Of a stretch of DNA of 64,000 bases, positions 1-8,335 are shown piece after piece (positions within the stretch are counted from its first letter, which is position 1; each line of letters opens with the position of its first letter). The DNA is from Variovorax paradoxus (GTDB taxonomy: Bacteria > Pseudomonadota > Gammaproteobacteria > Burkholderiales > Burkholderiaceae_C). The stretch lies in NCBI RefSeq assembly GCF_030811855.1, contig NZ_JAUSRN010000001.1, forward strand, positions 62,001 through 126,000. Direction: 5' to 3'. The position numbers were made by a program, and so were the translations under genes. The notes under the pieces are model-generated. The model did no database searches. It was not told the origin of the DNA and worked only from the letters and a program-made list of their open reading frames with translations.

Positions 1-731
1 CGCCGCTCCTTCAGGTGGGTGACGCTCTGGCGGATGAGGGTTGCAAGCGCAGCCACCGTGTCGGCAGCCGTGAGCAGCAAGGCGGCATCGGTTGCCTTGG
101 CGCGCGCATCGCTTGCCGCGGCGCCACGCGCGATGCACGCGCTCTCGGGCACTGCCAGCTGGGCCAGGACGAAATCCGCGCCCAGGCGGCCCTCCATCGT
201 CCGGTAGCGGGCCCTCGGTGCGCCGACACGATCCGCATCGACCAGGAAGATGGCGTCCTCGCCATCGACCTGCGCAGGCACGAGGTAATGCGTGGCAGGC
301 AGCGTCGCATCCACGCCCTGCACCGCCCCGCTCAATTCGTAGCCGATGTCGAGGTGCCTGGCCGTCACGGCATTGACGTCGGGCGTCGCCGACAAAGCGG
401 TCAGGGGCGCTATTTGCACGCTGCCTTCTGCCACCGCCTCCAGCCAGCGCCTGGCCGTTTCGGCACCCGCGACCTGCAGCAGCAGCGGCACCACGGCGCA
501 GGTCTCGACCACCGGCAGCTGCAGGCCATGCGTGGCAAGCCCCTCCACGATGGACGCGAGATCGCTCAGGCTGCCGCCGACACCGCCGGCCTCCTCGGGC
601 ACGAGGGTGGCCGTCCAGCCCAGTTCGCGCACGGGGTCGCCCTGGATCTCGATGGCGACGTGGTCTTCGGCATAGCGGCTCGCCGCGTCCAGCAGCATGC
701 CGGGAAAGAGCGACGGGAAAGATGTGGACAT
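1..731 (-). CDS. Acyl-CoA dehydrogenase-like protein, 3' end beyond window
   Basis: Reading from ATG at 731, the product begins MSTSFPSLFPGMLLDAA and stays open to the window edge (about 243 residues seen). Residues 30-55 (GDPVRELGWTATLVPEEAGG) match the N-terminal helical domain of acyl-CoA dehydrogenases. The flavin and C-terminal catalytic parts lie outside or are not obvious, so this is probably the divergent second member of a paired dehydrogenase. Only 3 nt separate it from the stop of the upstream dehydrogenase, so the two are surely co-transcribed and may form a hetero-oligomer, as known paired FadE-like enzymes do. The substrate cannot be read from the sequence. Confidence 0.8.
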   Translation of the reverse strand, partial: MSTSFPSLFPGMLLDAASRYAEDHVAIEIQGDPVRELGWTATLVPEEAGGVGGSLSDLASIVEGLATHGLQLPVVETCAVVPLLLQVAGAETARRWLEAVAEGSVQIAPLTALSATPDVNAVTARHLDIGYELSGAVQGVDATLPATHYLVPAQVDGEDAIFLVDADRVGAPRARYRTMEGRLGADFVLAQLAVPESACIARGAAASDARAKATDAALLLTAADTVAALATLIRQSVTHLKER

Positions 732-734
732 GGC

Positions 735-1895
735 TCAGGCTCCCAGGAGTTCGTTGGCGACCACGTTGCGCTGCACCTCGGAGGTGCCGCCGGCGATGGT
801 TCGGGCACGCGTGAACATGTAGTTCTGGATCCAGGTGGCGTCGGGCACGTCGTCCCCCACCTCGGCGAGAAAGCGATGGGCAGCATCGGGACCGACCGCA
901 TCGAGGGCGATGGTCGTCAGGCGCTGCGCGACGTCGGCGCAGGTCATCTTGATGACCGAGGGCTGCACGCCCAGCGGGCGCTGGTGGATCAGGTCGTCGG
1001 TGGCCTGCGCCATCATCACGCGCGCGCCCTTCACGTCGGCCTCGCACAGCAGCAGCTTGTGGTGCAGGCCGCTGAAGTCGCGCAGCCCCGCGGTGGCACG
1101 GCTCGCCCCTTCCACCAATTGCGTGACCTGGCGGCGCATGAGCTCCAGCCGCGCCACGTTGGCCGGCGGAAGGCGTTCGCGCTCGAGCAGGAACTTCGCG
1201 CAGGTCCACCCCTTGCCGACCTCGCCGACGAGGTTGTCGGCGCGCACGCGCACCTCGTCGAAGAACACCTCGTTCAGGTGATGCCAGCCGTCGATCGTCC
1301 GGATGGGGCGCACGGTGACGCCCGGGGTATCCATCGGCACCAGCAGCAGCGAGATGCCTTCCTGCTTCTTCGCTTCCTTCGACGTGCGCACCAGCATGTA
1401 GATCATGCTGGCCTCGTGGGCATGCGAGGTCCAGATCTTCTGGCCGTTGACGACCCATTCGTCGCCGTCCAGGCGGGCCGTGGTGGACAGCGAAGCGAGG
1501 TCGGAACCCGAGCCCGGCTCCGAGTAACCCTGGCACCACCAGTCCGAGCCGTCGAGGATGCGCGGCAGGAACCGCGCCTTCTGCTCGGGCGTGCCGAAAC
1601 GGATGATCACCGGCCCGATGTGGCCCAGGCCGTGGTGGTAGAGCGGCGGGCAGTCGTTCTCGGCCATCACCTCCTCGAAGATGAGGCGCTGGCGGATGTC
1701 CCAGCCCGTGCCGCCCGCCTCGCGCGGCCAGCTCGGCGCACCCCAGCCCTGGGCGTTGAGGATCTTCTGCCAGGCCTGGTATTCGCGCTTGGTGATCTTC
1801 TGGCCGGCCGCGACCACGGCGCGGATCTCTGGCGGGCAGGCGCCGCGCACGAACGATTCGAGTTCGCGCCGGAAGCCGGCGTAGTCGATGGACAT
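735..1895 (-). CDS. Acyl-CoA dehydrogenase
   Basis: A 386-residue flavoprotein of normal family length that would oxidise an acyl-CoA to the 2-enoyl-CoA. YSEPGSGSDL (residues 124-133) is the FAD/substrate-binding signature, and the C-terminal GGTSEVQRNVVANELLG segment is the usual end of the catalytic domain. It is the third gene of a minus-strand run: luciferase-like monooxygenase, flavin reductase, this gene, then a second dehydrogenase 3 nt downstream. The tight spacing suggests one transcript and a shared pathway on an acyl-CoA or organic acid. Chain-length preference cannot be inferred. Confidence 0.92.
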   Translation of the reverse strand: MSIDYAGFRRELESFVRGACPPEIRAVVAAGQKITKREYQAWQKILNAQGWGAPSWPREAGGTGWDIRQRLIFEEVMAENDCPPLYHHGLGHIGPVIIRFGTPEQKARFLPRILDGSDWWCQGYSEPGSGSDLASLSTTARLDGDEWVVNGQKIWTSHAHEASMIYMLVRTSKEAKKQEGISLLLVPMDTPGVTVRPIRTIDGWHHLNEVFFDEVRVRADNLVGEVGKGWTCAKFLLERERLPPANVARLELMRRQVTQLVEGASRATAGLRDFSGLHHKLLLCEADVKGARVMMAQATDDLIHQRPLGVQPSVIKMTCADVAQRLTTIALDAVGPDAAHRFLAEVGDDVPDATWIQNYMFTRARTIAGGTSEVQRNVVANELLGA

Positions 1896-1925
1896 CTTGT
1901 CTCCTGTGGAATATCGAAAAGGCGC

Positions 1926-2864
1926 TCAACCCTTGCGCAGCTGCGCGATCAGCTCGTCCAGGGCGGCGGTGGCACCGGCGGCGTCGCGCTGGCGCAGGTT
2001 GTGCGCCACCTTGCGGCGCAGCGGATACAGATCGGGACGCGGGCGCACCGAGAGCACGTGCGTCATGCGCTCGCGCAGCACGCTGGTCATGGTCTGCGCC
2101 ATCAGCGTCAATGCTTCGTTGTGGCCGGCCGCCGCGATCGAGGAGAAGAACGCGCTGGCCGAGGCAATGCGCTCTTTCAGCGGTGCGTCGTCGGGGTGCG
2201 CCTCGATGGCATCGGCAGCTTCATGCACGGCGTCCAGCTCGGCCTCGGTGGCGCGTTCGCTCGCCAGGCGCAGCAATGTGCCGTAGAGCGTGCGGTAGGC
2301 CTCGTCGATGTCGGCATCTCCCAGCCGCCCTTCCACGACCAGCTTGCGCAGCGACTCGGCCAGCTTCATGTAGGCGCCCTTGTAGAACACCAGCGCCTGG
2401 TCGGCCGCTCCGGCGCCCAGGTGCCGCACCCCGCCGATGAAGATGGTGTGGTCGCCGGCCTCGTGCGTTGCATGCACGCGGCATTCGAAACTGGCCAGGC
2501 AATCGTCGATCACCGGCATGCCCAGCGCGCCGGCGCGCCACGGCACGCCCTCGAACTTGTCCTCGATCTTGCTCGATGCAAAACGGCCCGACAGCGCGTC
2601 CTGTTGCTCCGAGAGGATGTTGATGACGAAGCCGTCCGCCGCCTGGAAGGTGCCCAGCAGGCGGCTGGCGTTGCGCAGGCTGAACAGCACCAGCGGCGGG
2701 TCCAGCGAGACCGAACTGAAGGAGTTGCAGGTCAGGCCGGCCGGCTGGCCGTCCGGCGTGCATGTGGTGATGACAGCCACGCCGGTCGGAAAGCATCCGA
2801 GCAACTGGCGGAACTGGGCAGGCTCGATGGCACAGCGGGTGCTTTCATCAGCGACTTCGGACAT
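1926..2864 (-). CDS. Flavin reductase with C-terminal FCD-like helical domain
   Basis: A 312-residue protein. Residues about 10-165 are a flavin reductase-like FMN-binding domain (FPTGVAVITT near the N-terminus, then GLTCNSFSSVSLDPPLVLFS), the usual length of a stand-alone NAD(P)H:flavin oxidoreductase. Residues about 180-310 form a different, all-helical domain that resembles the FCD ligand-binding domain of FadR/GntR regulators (the EAYRTLYGTLLRLASERA stretch, ending in AGATAALDELIAQL), but with no DNA-binding domain. ATG 2864 has AAGGAG at good spacing; an upstream in-frame extension lacks this. It lies 22 nt after the luciferase-like monooxygenase, so it probably supplies that enzyme with FMNH2. 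What the added domain senses is unknown. Confidence 0.85.
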   Translation of the reverse strand: MSEVADESTRCAIEPAQFRQLLGCFPTGVAVITTCTPDGQPAGLTCNSFSSVSLDPPLVLFSLRNASRLLGTFQAADGFVINILSEQQDALSGRFASSKIEDKFEGVPWRAGALGMPVIDDCLASFECRVHATHEAGDHTIFIGGVRHLGAGAADQALVFYKGAYMKLAESLRKLVVEGRLGDADIDEAYRTLYGTLLRLASERATEAELDAVHEAADAIEAHPDDAPLKERIASASAFFSSIAAAGHNEALTLMAQTMTSVLRERMTHVLSVRPRPDLYPLRRKVAHNLRQRDAAGATAALDELIAQLRKG

Positions 2865-2886
2865 GGCGTCTCCTTCGCGCTCGGCC

Positions 2887-3978
2887 TCAGGCCGCGGCAA
2901 GTTCGGCCGGGGCCGCAGGCTGGTGCGGCGGATCGTTGGCGATCTCCTGCTGCACCGTCGGAATGATGACCTTGCCCCAGACCTCGAGCTGGCGCAGCAT
3001 GGCCGCGTGGTCGAAGTCGCCCATCTGCGTCTGGAAGCAGTAGTGCACCGGCTTGAGCGTGCGGATCTCGTGGACCACGCGTTCGATCACCGTGTCGATG
3101 TCGCCCACCGGCAGCAGCGCGCGCATTTCGTCCAGCGTGGGCTCGCCTTCGACGATGCCTTCCTCGACCTGGTAGTCGTCGGCGATCTGCGCAGTGCGGC
3201 GCTTCAGGCTCACGGCAATGCGGCGCTGGTAGCGTGCGCATTCGAGGTAGCTTTCCACCTCGTCCTTGTTGTTGCTCGCATAGGCTGCGCGCAGCAGGCC
3301 GACCTGCACGCGGGCCGGGTCCTTGCCCTCCGCCGTGGCCACCTTGTCGATGAGCGCGCGGGTGCTCGCCAGCTTCTCCAGTCCGCCGTCGCCGCCGGAA
3401 ACGAAGACGTGGTGATCGGACTTCACCGCGCGCGACAAAAAGGCCGGATCGACGCTCGTGATCCACATCGGCGGCATGGGGCGCTGCACTGCGCGCTGGC
3501 TGATCGCGCTCATCGGCTGCTGGTAGTACTCCCCGTCGTAGCTGAACTTGGGCTGCGTCAGGCCCGCCTCGAGCATGTCGAGCATCTCGAAGGTGCGGGC
3601 CTTGGCCGATTCCAGCGACACGCCGAACCGCTCGAACTCGAACTGCTGGTAGCCCGAGCCGATGCCCAGGTTCAGGCGGCCGTTCGACAGCTGGTCGACC
3701 ATCGCCACGTCCGCGATCAGGCGCGCCGGCGTGTACAACGGAGCCACGACGATGCCGGTCCCCAGGCGGATGTTGCGCGTGACGGCGGCGCAATGCGCGA
3801 TCATGGTCAACGGCGACGAGCACATGCCGTAGTTGCTGAAATGGTGCTCCGCGTACCACGCGGCACCAAAGCCCAGTTCGTCCGCCAGGCGCGTCTGCTC
3901 GATGGCGTCGCGCAGAATCTGGTGGGAGGTCTTATGCTTGTTCCGCTGCTGCATCAAAATGAAGATTCCGAAATCCAT
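2887..3978 (-). CDS. LLM-class flavin-dependent monooxygenase
   Basis: A 363-residue luciferase-like TIM-barrel protein beginning MDFGIFILMQQRNK, with AWYAEHHFSNYG and LGTGIVVAPLYTPARLI, both typical of bacterial luciferase-family monooxygenases. Such enzymes use reduced FMN from a partner reductase, and the next gene encodes one. It is the first gene of the operon running to the window's left edge and is divergent from a LysR gene 102 nt away. The likely role is oxygenation of a substrate whose acyl-CoA products go to the two downstream dehydrogenases; that link is inferred from context. Confidence 0.88.
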   Translation of the reverse strand: MDFGIFILMQQRNKHKTSHQILRDAIEQTRLADELGFGAAWYAEHHFSNYGMCSSPLTMIAHCAAVTRNIRLGTGIVVAPLYTPARLIADVAMVDQLSNGRLNLGIGSGYQQFEFERFGVSLESAKARTFEMLDMLEAGLTQPKFSYDGEYYQQPMSAISQRAVQRPMPPMWITSVDPAFLSRAVKSDHHVFVSGGDGGLEKLASTRALIDKVATAEGKDPARVQVGLLRAAYASNNKDEVESYLECARYQRRIAVSLKRRTAQIADDYQVEEGIVEGEPTLDEMRALLPVGDIDTVIERVVHEIRTLKPVHYCFQTQMGDFDHAAMLRQLEVWGKVIIPTVQQEIANDPPHQPAAPAELAAA

Positions 3979-4080
3979 CGCTGTCGCTCCTGGTTGGCTG
4001 TTTTCGATCGAGGTCCATCGTAGGAACTCGGCGCCTGCGTGGCTCACCAGCGAACGCACAGCTTCTTTGCGTCTTTCGAA

Positions 4081-4995
4081 ATGAAGGCCCTCGACTCGCT
4101 GCGCATCTTTGTCGCCACCCAGAGGAAAGGCAGCCTCTCGGCCGCGGCCCGCAGCCTCAGCCTTTCCCCGGCGACCATCTCGCGGCGCATCAGCGCACTG
4201 GAAGAAGAGCTGGGTGTGCAACTGGTGGACCGCACCAGCCGCAACCTCAAGGTGACCGAAGCGGGCCAGGCCTTCCTGGAGCGGGCCGAGGCGATGCTGG
4301 AACTGATGAGCGAAGCCGAGCAGGCCGTGCACAACGCGCGGCAGCGGCCCGAAGGCCGGCTGCGCGTGCATTCGCGCACGCACATCGGCCTGCGGGTGCT
4401 GGCACCGCTGCTGCCGCGCTTCGCGGAGCTCTATCCCGACATCCGCGTCGAACTCGAACTCTCCGAGCATCCGATCAACCTGGTGGAGCATGACTTCGAC
4501 GTGGACATTCGCACGGGCGAGTCCAACGATTCGGGCTTCGTCATCAAGCGGCTGCTGTCGAGCGACGAAGTGCTGGTGGCCAGCCCGGCCTTCCTGAAGA
4601 TCTATTCGCGCATCCGGCACCCGAGCGACCTGCCACAGGTGCGCTGCCTCACCTACCGGCGTGACCGCGAGGTGATCACCTGGAAGTACATCGACGTGGC
4701 CGGCGAGCAGCAGGAGTTGGCCATCCAGGGCGTGCTGAGCGCGAACAACGGCGAGCTGCTGCGGCTTGCAGCCATCGGCGGCATGGGCGTGGCGCTGCTG
4801 TCCGAGGCCACGGTGCGCAACGACCTGCGCGATGGCACGCTGGTGCGGCTGCTGCCCGAATACCGCTTTGCCGTCCGTGCGTTCTCCAACGGCGTCTTCG
4901 CCGTCTTCCGGCAAAGCCGCGCGCTGCCGCTGAAGGTTCGCGCCTTCGTGGACTACGTGGCGGATGCGCTCCGAACCGAGCCTCCACCGAAATGA
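4081..4995 (+). CDS. LysR-family transcriptional regulator
   Basis: A 304-residue regulator. The N-terminal winged helix-turn-helix (MKALDSLRIFVATQRKGSLS, then SPATISRRISALEEELGVQL) covers residues 1-60, and the rest is the periplasmic-binding-like effector domain. ATG 4081 matches the normal LysR start; the open frame extends 14 codons upstream without family similarity. It is transcribed away from the luciferase-like operon across a 102-nt gap, the usual layout for a LysR activator of the divergent operon. Its last 43 nt overlap, tail to tail, the lactonase gene on the other strand. Confidence 0.93.
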   Translation: MKALDSLRIFVATQRKGSLSAAARSLSLSPATISRRISALEEELGVQLVDRTSRNLKVTEAGQAFLERAEAMLELMSEAEQAVHNARQRPEGRLRVHSRTHIGLRVLAPLLPRFAELYPDIRVELELSEHPINLVEHDFDVDIRTGESNDSGFVIKRLLSSDEVLVASPAFLKIYSRIRHPSDLPQVRCLTYRRDREVITWKYIDVAGEQQELAIQGVLSANNGELLRLAAIGGMGVALLSEATVRNDLRDGTLVRLLPEYRFAVRAFSNGVFAVFRQSRALPLKVRAFVDYVADALRTEPPPK

Positions 4996-5858
4996 TGGGG
5001 CAAGCGCCCCGGCGCAGGCAGGCCTGAAATCCGGAACAGCCCCCCGTCCTGCGCCTTGTGCCCTTCCAGCCGCGCGCTGCGCGAAATGGAGGTCAGGTAC
5101 ATGTCTTCCAGGCGCGGTCCGCCGAAGCAGATGCTGGTCGGGTAGCTCATCGGCAGGTCGATCAGGCGGTCCAGCCCGCCGTCGGGGGCAAAGCGCGCAA
5201 GCCGGGCCGCGCGGGTCAGCACGGTCCAGAGGCACCCTTGCGCGTCGACCGTCGCGCCGTCGGGACCGGCGTCGAACGCGTGCGTCTTCGCAAAGATGCG
5301 CTTGCCGCGCAACGGCCCGTCCGGGTCGTAGTCGTAGGCCCAGATGATTCGCTCCAGGCTGTCGGCCAGGTACAGCACGCGGCCGTCGGGACTGAAGCAC
5401 GGTCCGTTCGCAAAGCCGATGTCGTCGGCCAGGTGCTCCACGCGCGCGTCCGCGCGCAGTCGGTAGAGCCCTCCCGCCACCGGCGCGCCGGGCGGGCGAT
5501 CCACATGCATGGTGCCCGCCAGGAAATTGCCCGCCGGATCGCACTTTCCGTCGTTGAAGCGGACCTTCGGATGGTCCACGGGGATGCTGGCCAGGTGCTC
5601 CAGATTCCGGGTGGTGAAGTCATATCGCGCGAAGCTGTTGCGCAGCGCCGCCACGACAGCCTCGCCGCGGCAAGGCGCGATCGAACCCACCGGCGCCGGC
5701 AGCAGGTGCTGCTCGGGCTCCCCCGCTTCGGGTTTCAGCCGCCACAGCGTGCCCGACAACGCGTCGATCCAGTTCAGCGCCTGGGCATCGGCATCCCAGC
5801 ACGGGCTCTCGCCCAATTGGTCCTTCGTCGTTCCGACTCTGATGATCTGCACGGCCAT
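4953..5858 (-). CDS. SMP-30/gluconolactonase-family protein
   Basis: A 301-residue beta-propeller protein of the SMP-30/gluconolaconase/LRE family: LGESPCWDADAQALNWIDAL near the N-terminus, VRFNDGKCDPAGNFLAGTM in the middle and NGPCFSPDGRVLYLADS follow the family metal-site pattern. Such enzymes hydrolyse sugar or related lactones with a divalent metal. ATG 5858 (MAVQIIRVG) is chosen over an upstream in-frame start lacking family similarity. The gene is convergent with the LysR gene and overlaps its end. It is divergent from the Bug receptor at 5996, suggesting a sugar acid or lactone as substrate, though this is only contextual. Confidence 0.88.
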   Translation of the reverse strand: MAVQIIRVGTTKDQLGESPCWDADAQALNWIDALSGTLWRLKPEAGEPEQHLLPAPVGSIAPCRGEAVVAALRNSFARYDFTTRNLEHLASIPVDHPKVRFNDGKCDPAGNFLAGTMHVDRPPGAPVAGGLYRLRADARVEHLADDIGFANGPCFSPDGRVLYLADSLERIIWAYDYDPDGPLRGKRIFAKTHAFDAGPDGATVDAQGCLWTVLTRAARLARFAPDGGLDRLIDLPMSYPTSICFGGPRLEDMYLTSISRSARLEGHKAQDGGLFRISGLPAPGRLPHHFGGGSVRSASAT

Positions 5859-5995
5859 CGGCCAAGTGTGCAAGGCCGGCGCGGGCGTTGCAGGCGCATC
5901 CTGCAAAGCTGCTTTTCGTTCCTTGCAGACCGGTGCCCGCGGGGGACATCTAGACTGAATGCAGAGCCCGATCCCGGGCCGGAACAGGAGACAAA

Positions 5996-6952
5996 ATGAG
6001 CTATCGCAAACTCGTCATCGGGTTGGCACTGGGTGCTTGCGCGCTCGCACCCGCACTGGCCCAGCAGGTCACCCGCATCGTCGTGCCGTTCGCGGCCGGC
6101 GGCGGCACCGACCAGTACTGCCGCATCCTCGCCCAGGAACTCAACAAGCAGGGCCTGAACGTGATCATCGAGAACAAGCCGGGGGCCAGCGGCATCCTCG
6201 CGGCCGACTACGTCGCGCGCGCCAAGCCGGACGGCCAGACGGTGCTCGTGTCGTCGCTGGGCACGCTCGCGAACAACAGCGTGCTCTACGACAAGCTGCC
6301 CTACGACCCCGTGAAGGATTTCGCGCCGGTCACGCAGATTGCCTACCAGCCCGCCATCGTCGTGGGTCGCACCGATTTGCCGTACAAGAACATCAAGGAG
6401 ATGGTGGCCTACGCAAAGCAGAACCCCGGCAAGATCAACCGCGGTTCGCCCGGCGCGGCCATCCTGACGAACCTCGCACCCATCGCCTTCGAGAAGGAAC
6501 AAGGCTTCAGCACCCTGCACATCCCCTTTAACGGCGATGCGCCCGCGCTGCAGGCGCTCCTGGGCAACCAGATCGACATCCACGGCACATCGATTACGGG
6601 ATCGCTGCCCTATGTGAAATCGGGCAAGTTGCGCGTGCTCGGCGTGATGGATTCACAGCGCCTGCCGCAGGTGCCCGACGCCCCCACCTTCAAGGAACAG
6701 GGCTTCGACATGGAAGCCACGCTGTGGTACTCCCTGTCGGTTCCCGCCGGCACACCCAAGCCGGCGATCGAGCGCCTGAACAAGGCCGTGAACCAGGTGA
6801 TCGCCGACCCCGAATTCGTGGCCCGCGCGCGCGCCATCGGCATGGAGCCGCGCGGCGGCACGCCGGAAGAGCTGGCCCAGTTCGTCAAGGTCGAGGCCGA
6901 CCGCTGGCTTCCGATCCTGCGCAGCCTGAATCTGCCCAAGCAATCGCACTGA
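5996..6952 (+). CDS. Bug/TctC-family tripartite tricarboxylate receptor
   Basis: A 318-residue periplasmic binding protein with a clear signal peptide (KLVIGLALGACALAPALA, cleavage before QQVTRI). The VPFAAGGGTDQY motif, a PGASGILAADYVARAKPDG segment and the FNGDAPALQALLG stretch are Bug-family hallmarks. Family members bind carboxylates for TctAB carriers or for signalling. No TctA or TctB membrane gene is present nearby, so it is an orphan receptor, as is common in Comamonadaceae and Bordetella. A 49-nt hairpin follows the stop codon. Confidence 0.93.
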   Translation: MSYRKLVIGLALGACALAPALAQQVTRIVVPFAAGGGTDQYCRILAQELNKQGLNVIIENKPGASGILAADYVARAKPDGQTVLVSSLGTLANNSVLYDKLPYDPVKDFAPVTQIAYQPAIVVGRTDLPYKNIKEMVAYAKQNPGKINRGSPGAAILTNLAPIAFEKEQGFSTLHIPFNGDAPALQALLGNQIDIHGTSITGSLPYVKSGKLRVLGVMDSQRLPQVPDAPTFKEQGFDMEATLWYSLSVPAGTPKPAIERLNKAVNQVIADPEFVARARAIGMEPRGGTPEELAQFVKVEADRWLPILRSLNLPKQSH

Positions 6953-6968
6953 TCCCAGGGCTCATGCA

Positions 6969-7017
6969 CAACGCCCCGGACTCGACACCCTTCAAGGGGC
7001 TGAGTTCCGGGGCGTTG
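6969..7017. terminator. Long hairpin between convergent genes
   Basis: CAACGCCCCGGA at 6969-6980 pairs perfectly with TCCGGGGCGTTG at 7006-7017, and the stem continues inward (CTC/GAG, then CCCTT/AAGGG) with a one-base bulge. It lies just after the Bug receptor stop and faces the CoA-transferase 3' end, so it probably terminates both transcripts. There is no T-run, so factor-independent termination is not certain. Confidence 0.6.
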
Positions 7018-7054
7018 CTGCGATAGCGGCTGGCAATTTCAGCAGGAGCCGGCG

Positions 7055-7362
7055 CGGGGCGACCCGTTCGGTTTCGCGCATGCGATGCCATTCATTTGAT
7101 GACGCTCCTCTGGCTCAGGGATTCAAGTTGGCCATCGCCCATCTCGAGCAATTCACGCAGCACTTCGGCGGTGTGCTCCCCCAGGTGCGGCGGGTGGTGG
7201 CGCACGCCAGAGCGCGCGCCGTCGATGATGTAGGGCGGCGCGTGAACGGCCTGCGGCCCCGCTTGTGCGTCTTCGAACCGGTGCCAGACCTGTGTCTGCG
7301 CCGTACGGTCGGACTGCAGCGCTTCATAGAGGCCGAGTACCTCCCCGCAGGGAATGCCTGAC
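7055..7362. repeat. 308-bp exact repeat, original copy (other copy 44362-44669)
   Basis: This segment is identical, in the same orientation, to 44362-44669. It covers the last third of the CoA-transferase gene on the minus strand (from about residue 314 to the stop) plus 37 nt beyond the stop. Here it is part of an intact gene; at 44 kb the copied piece is isolated, so this is the source copy or both derive from one event. Confidence 0.95.
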
Positions 7363-8300
7363 TTGTTCATGCGTTCGATGAGATCGGCGCGTGAGAACTG
7401 TCCGATCTTCGCAAGCAGGAGCGGCAGCAATTCATGCCGGTGCTTCGAGCGTTCGGTGTTGGTGGCGAACTTCGGATCGACCGGCAGTTCGGGGCAAAAA
7501 ATCACCTCGTCGCAGAACTTCCTGAACTGGCCATTGTTGCCGACCGCGATCACCACCGGGCCATCGGCAGCCGCGAACACACCGTACGGCACGATCGACG
7601 GGTGCGAATTGCCGAACTTGGCCGGGTCGCCCTTGTTCAGCCAGGCGGTGAGCCCATAGTAGGAGGTGATCATCATCCCGCTGTCGTACAGCGACATCTG
7701 GATGTGGCGGCCTTCACCGGTGCGCGTGCGTTCGAAGAGCACGGCCAGGATGGCCTGGGCCGAGTACATGCCGGTGAACATGTCGACCGCGGCAATGCCG
7801 AACTTCAGCGGGCCCTGGCCTTCTTCGCCGTTCATGGCCATCAAGCCGGTTTCGCCCTGGATCACGAGGTCGTAGCCCGGCCGCGCCTTTTCCTGGCTCA
7901 GCACCGAGTAGCCCGAGATCGAGCAGTAAATGATCTTCGGGTTGATGCTGCGCAGGTCTTCGTAGCCCAGGCCCATCTTCTGCGCGCCGCCGTACTTGAA
8001 GTTCTGGATGACCACGTCGCACTGCGCCGCGAGTTGGCGCACGATGTCCTGGCCCTCCTTGTCCTGCAGGTCCACGCAGATGGAGCGCTTGTTGCGGTTG
8101 CAGCTGTTGAAGTAGGACGTGTTGTGGCTGCCGATGCGCACGCCCCAGTCGCGCGTGTCGTCGCCGCGCTCGGGATGCTCGACCTTGATCACGTCGGCGC
8201 CCAGGTCGGCCAGCGCCATGCCGCACATCGGGCCTGCCATGACCCTGGACAGGTCCAGCACGCGCACGCCGGCAAGAGGTTGCATGGAAGAGTGGTTCAT
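7092..8300 (-). CDS. CaiB/BaiF family III CoA-transferase
   Basis: A 402-residue family III CoA-transferase, which moves CoA between acids. The N-terminus (GVRVLDLSRVMAGPMCGMAL, then ADVIKVEHPERGD) is the family signature, and RPGYDLVIQGETGLM places the predicted catalytic Asp at residue 144. ATG 8300 has a GAGGAA ribosome-binding site. It is the last gene of a minus-strand operon (Bug receptor, SDR, acyl-CoA dehydrogenase, CoA-transferase), 35 nt after the dehydrogenase, and would activate the imported acid for oxidation. Its 3' third is duplicated at 44.4 kb. Confidence 0.93.
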   Translation of the reverse strand: MNHSSMQPLAGVRVLDLSRVMAGPMCGMALADLGADVIKVEHPERGDDTRDWGVRIGSHNTSYFNSCNRNKRSICVDLQDKEGQDIVRQLAAQCDVVIQNFKYGGAQKMGLGYEDLRSINPKIIYCSISGYSVLSQEKARPGYDLVIQGETGLMAMNGEEGQGPLKFGIAAVDMFTGMYSAQAILAVLFERTRTGEGRHIQMSLYDSGMMITSYYGLTAWLNKGDPAKFGNSHPSIVPYGVFAAADGPVVIAVGNNGQFRKFCDEVIFCPELPVDPKFATNTERSKHRHELLPLLLAKIGQFSRADLIERMNKSGIPCGEVLGLYEALQSDRTAQTQVWHRFEDAQAGPQAVHAPPYIIDGARSGVRHHPPHLGEHTAEVLRELLEMGDGQLESLSQRSVIK

Positions 8301-8335
8301 TCGGTATTCCTCGGATCGTGCGTGGTGCGGTTTGC

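Noticed and set aside
15..2966. 983-codon plus-strand open frame
   Set aside because: It runs antisense to two acyl-CoA dehydrogenases and the flavin reductase, all with clear motifs. It is rich in His, Arg and Gly with no domain, the usual shadow of a high-GC gene.
2887..5544. Long minus-strand frame joining the luciferase-like gene to upstream sequence
   Set aside because: Only the part from ATG 3978 has family similarity; upstream it is antisense to the LysR gene and lactonase shadow.
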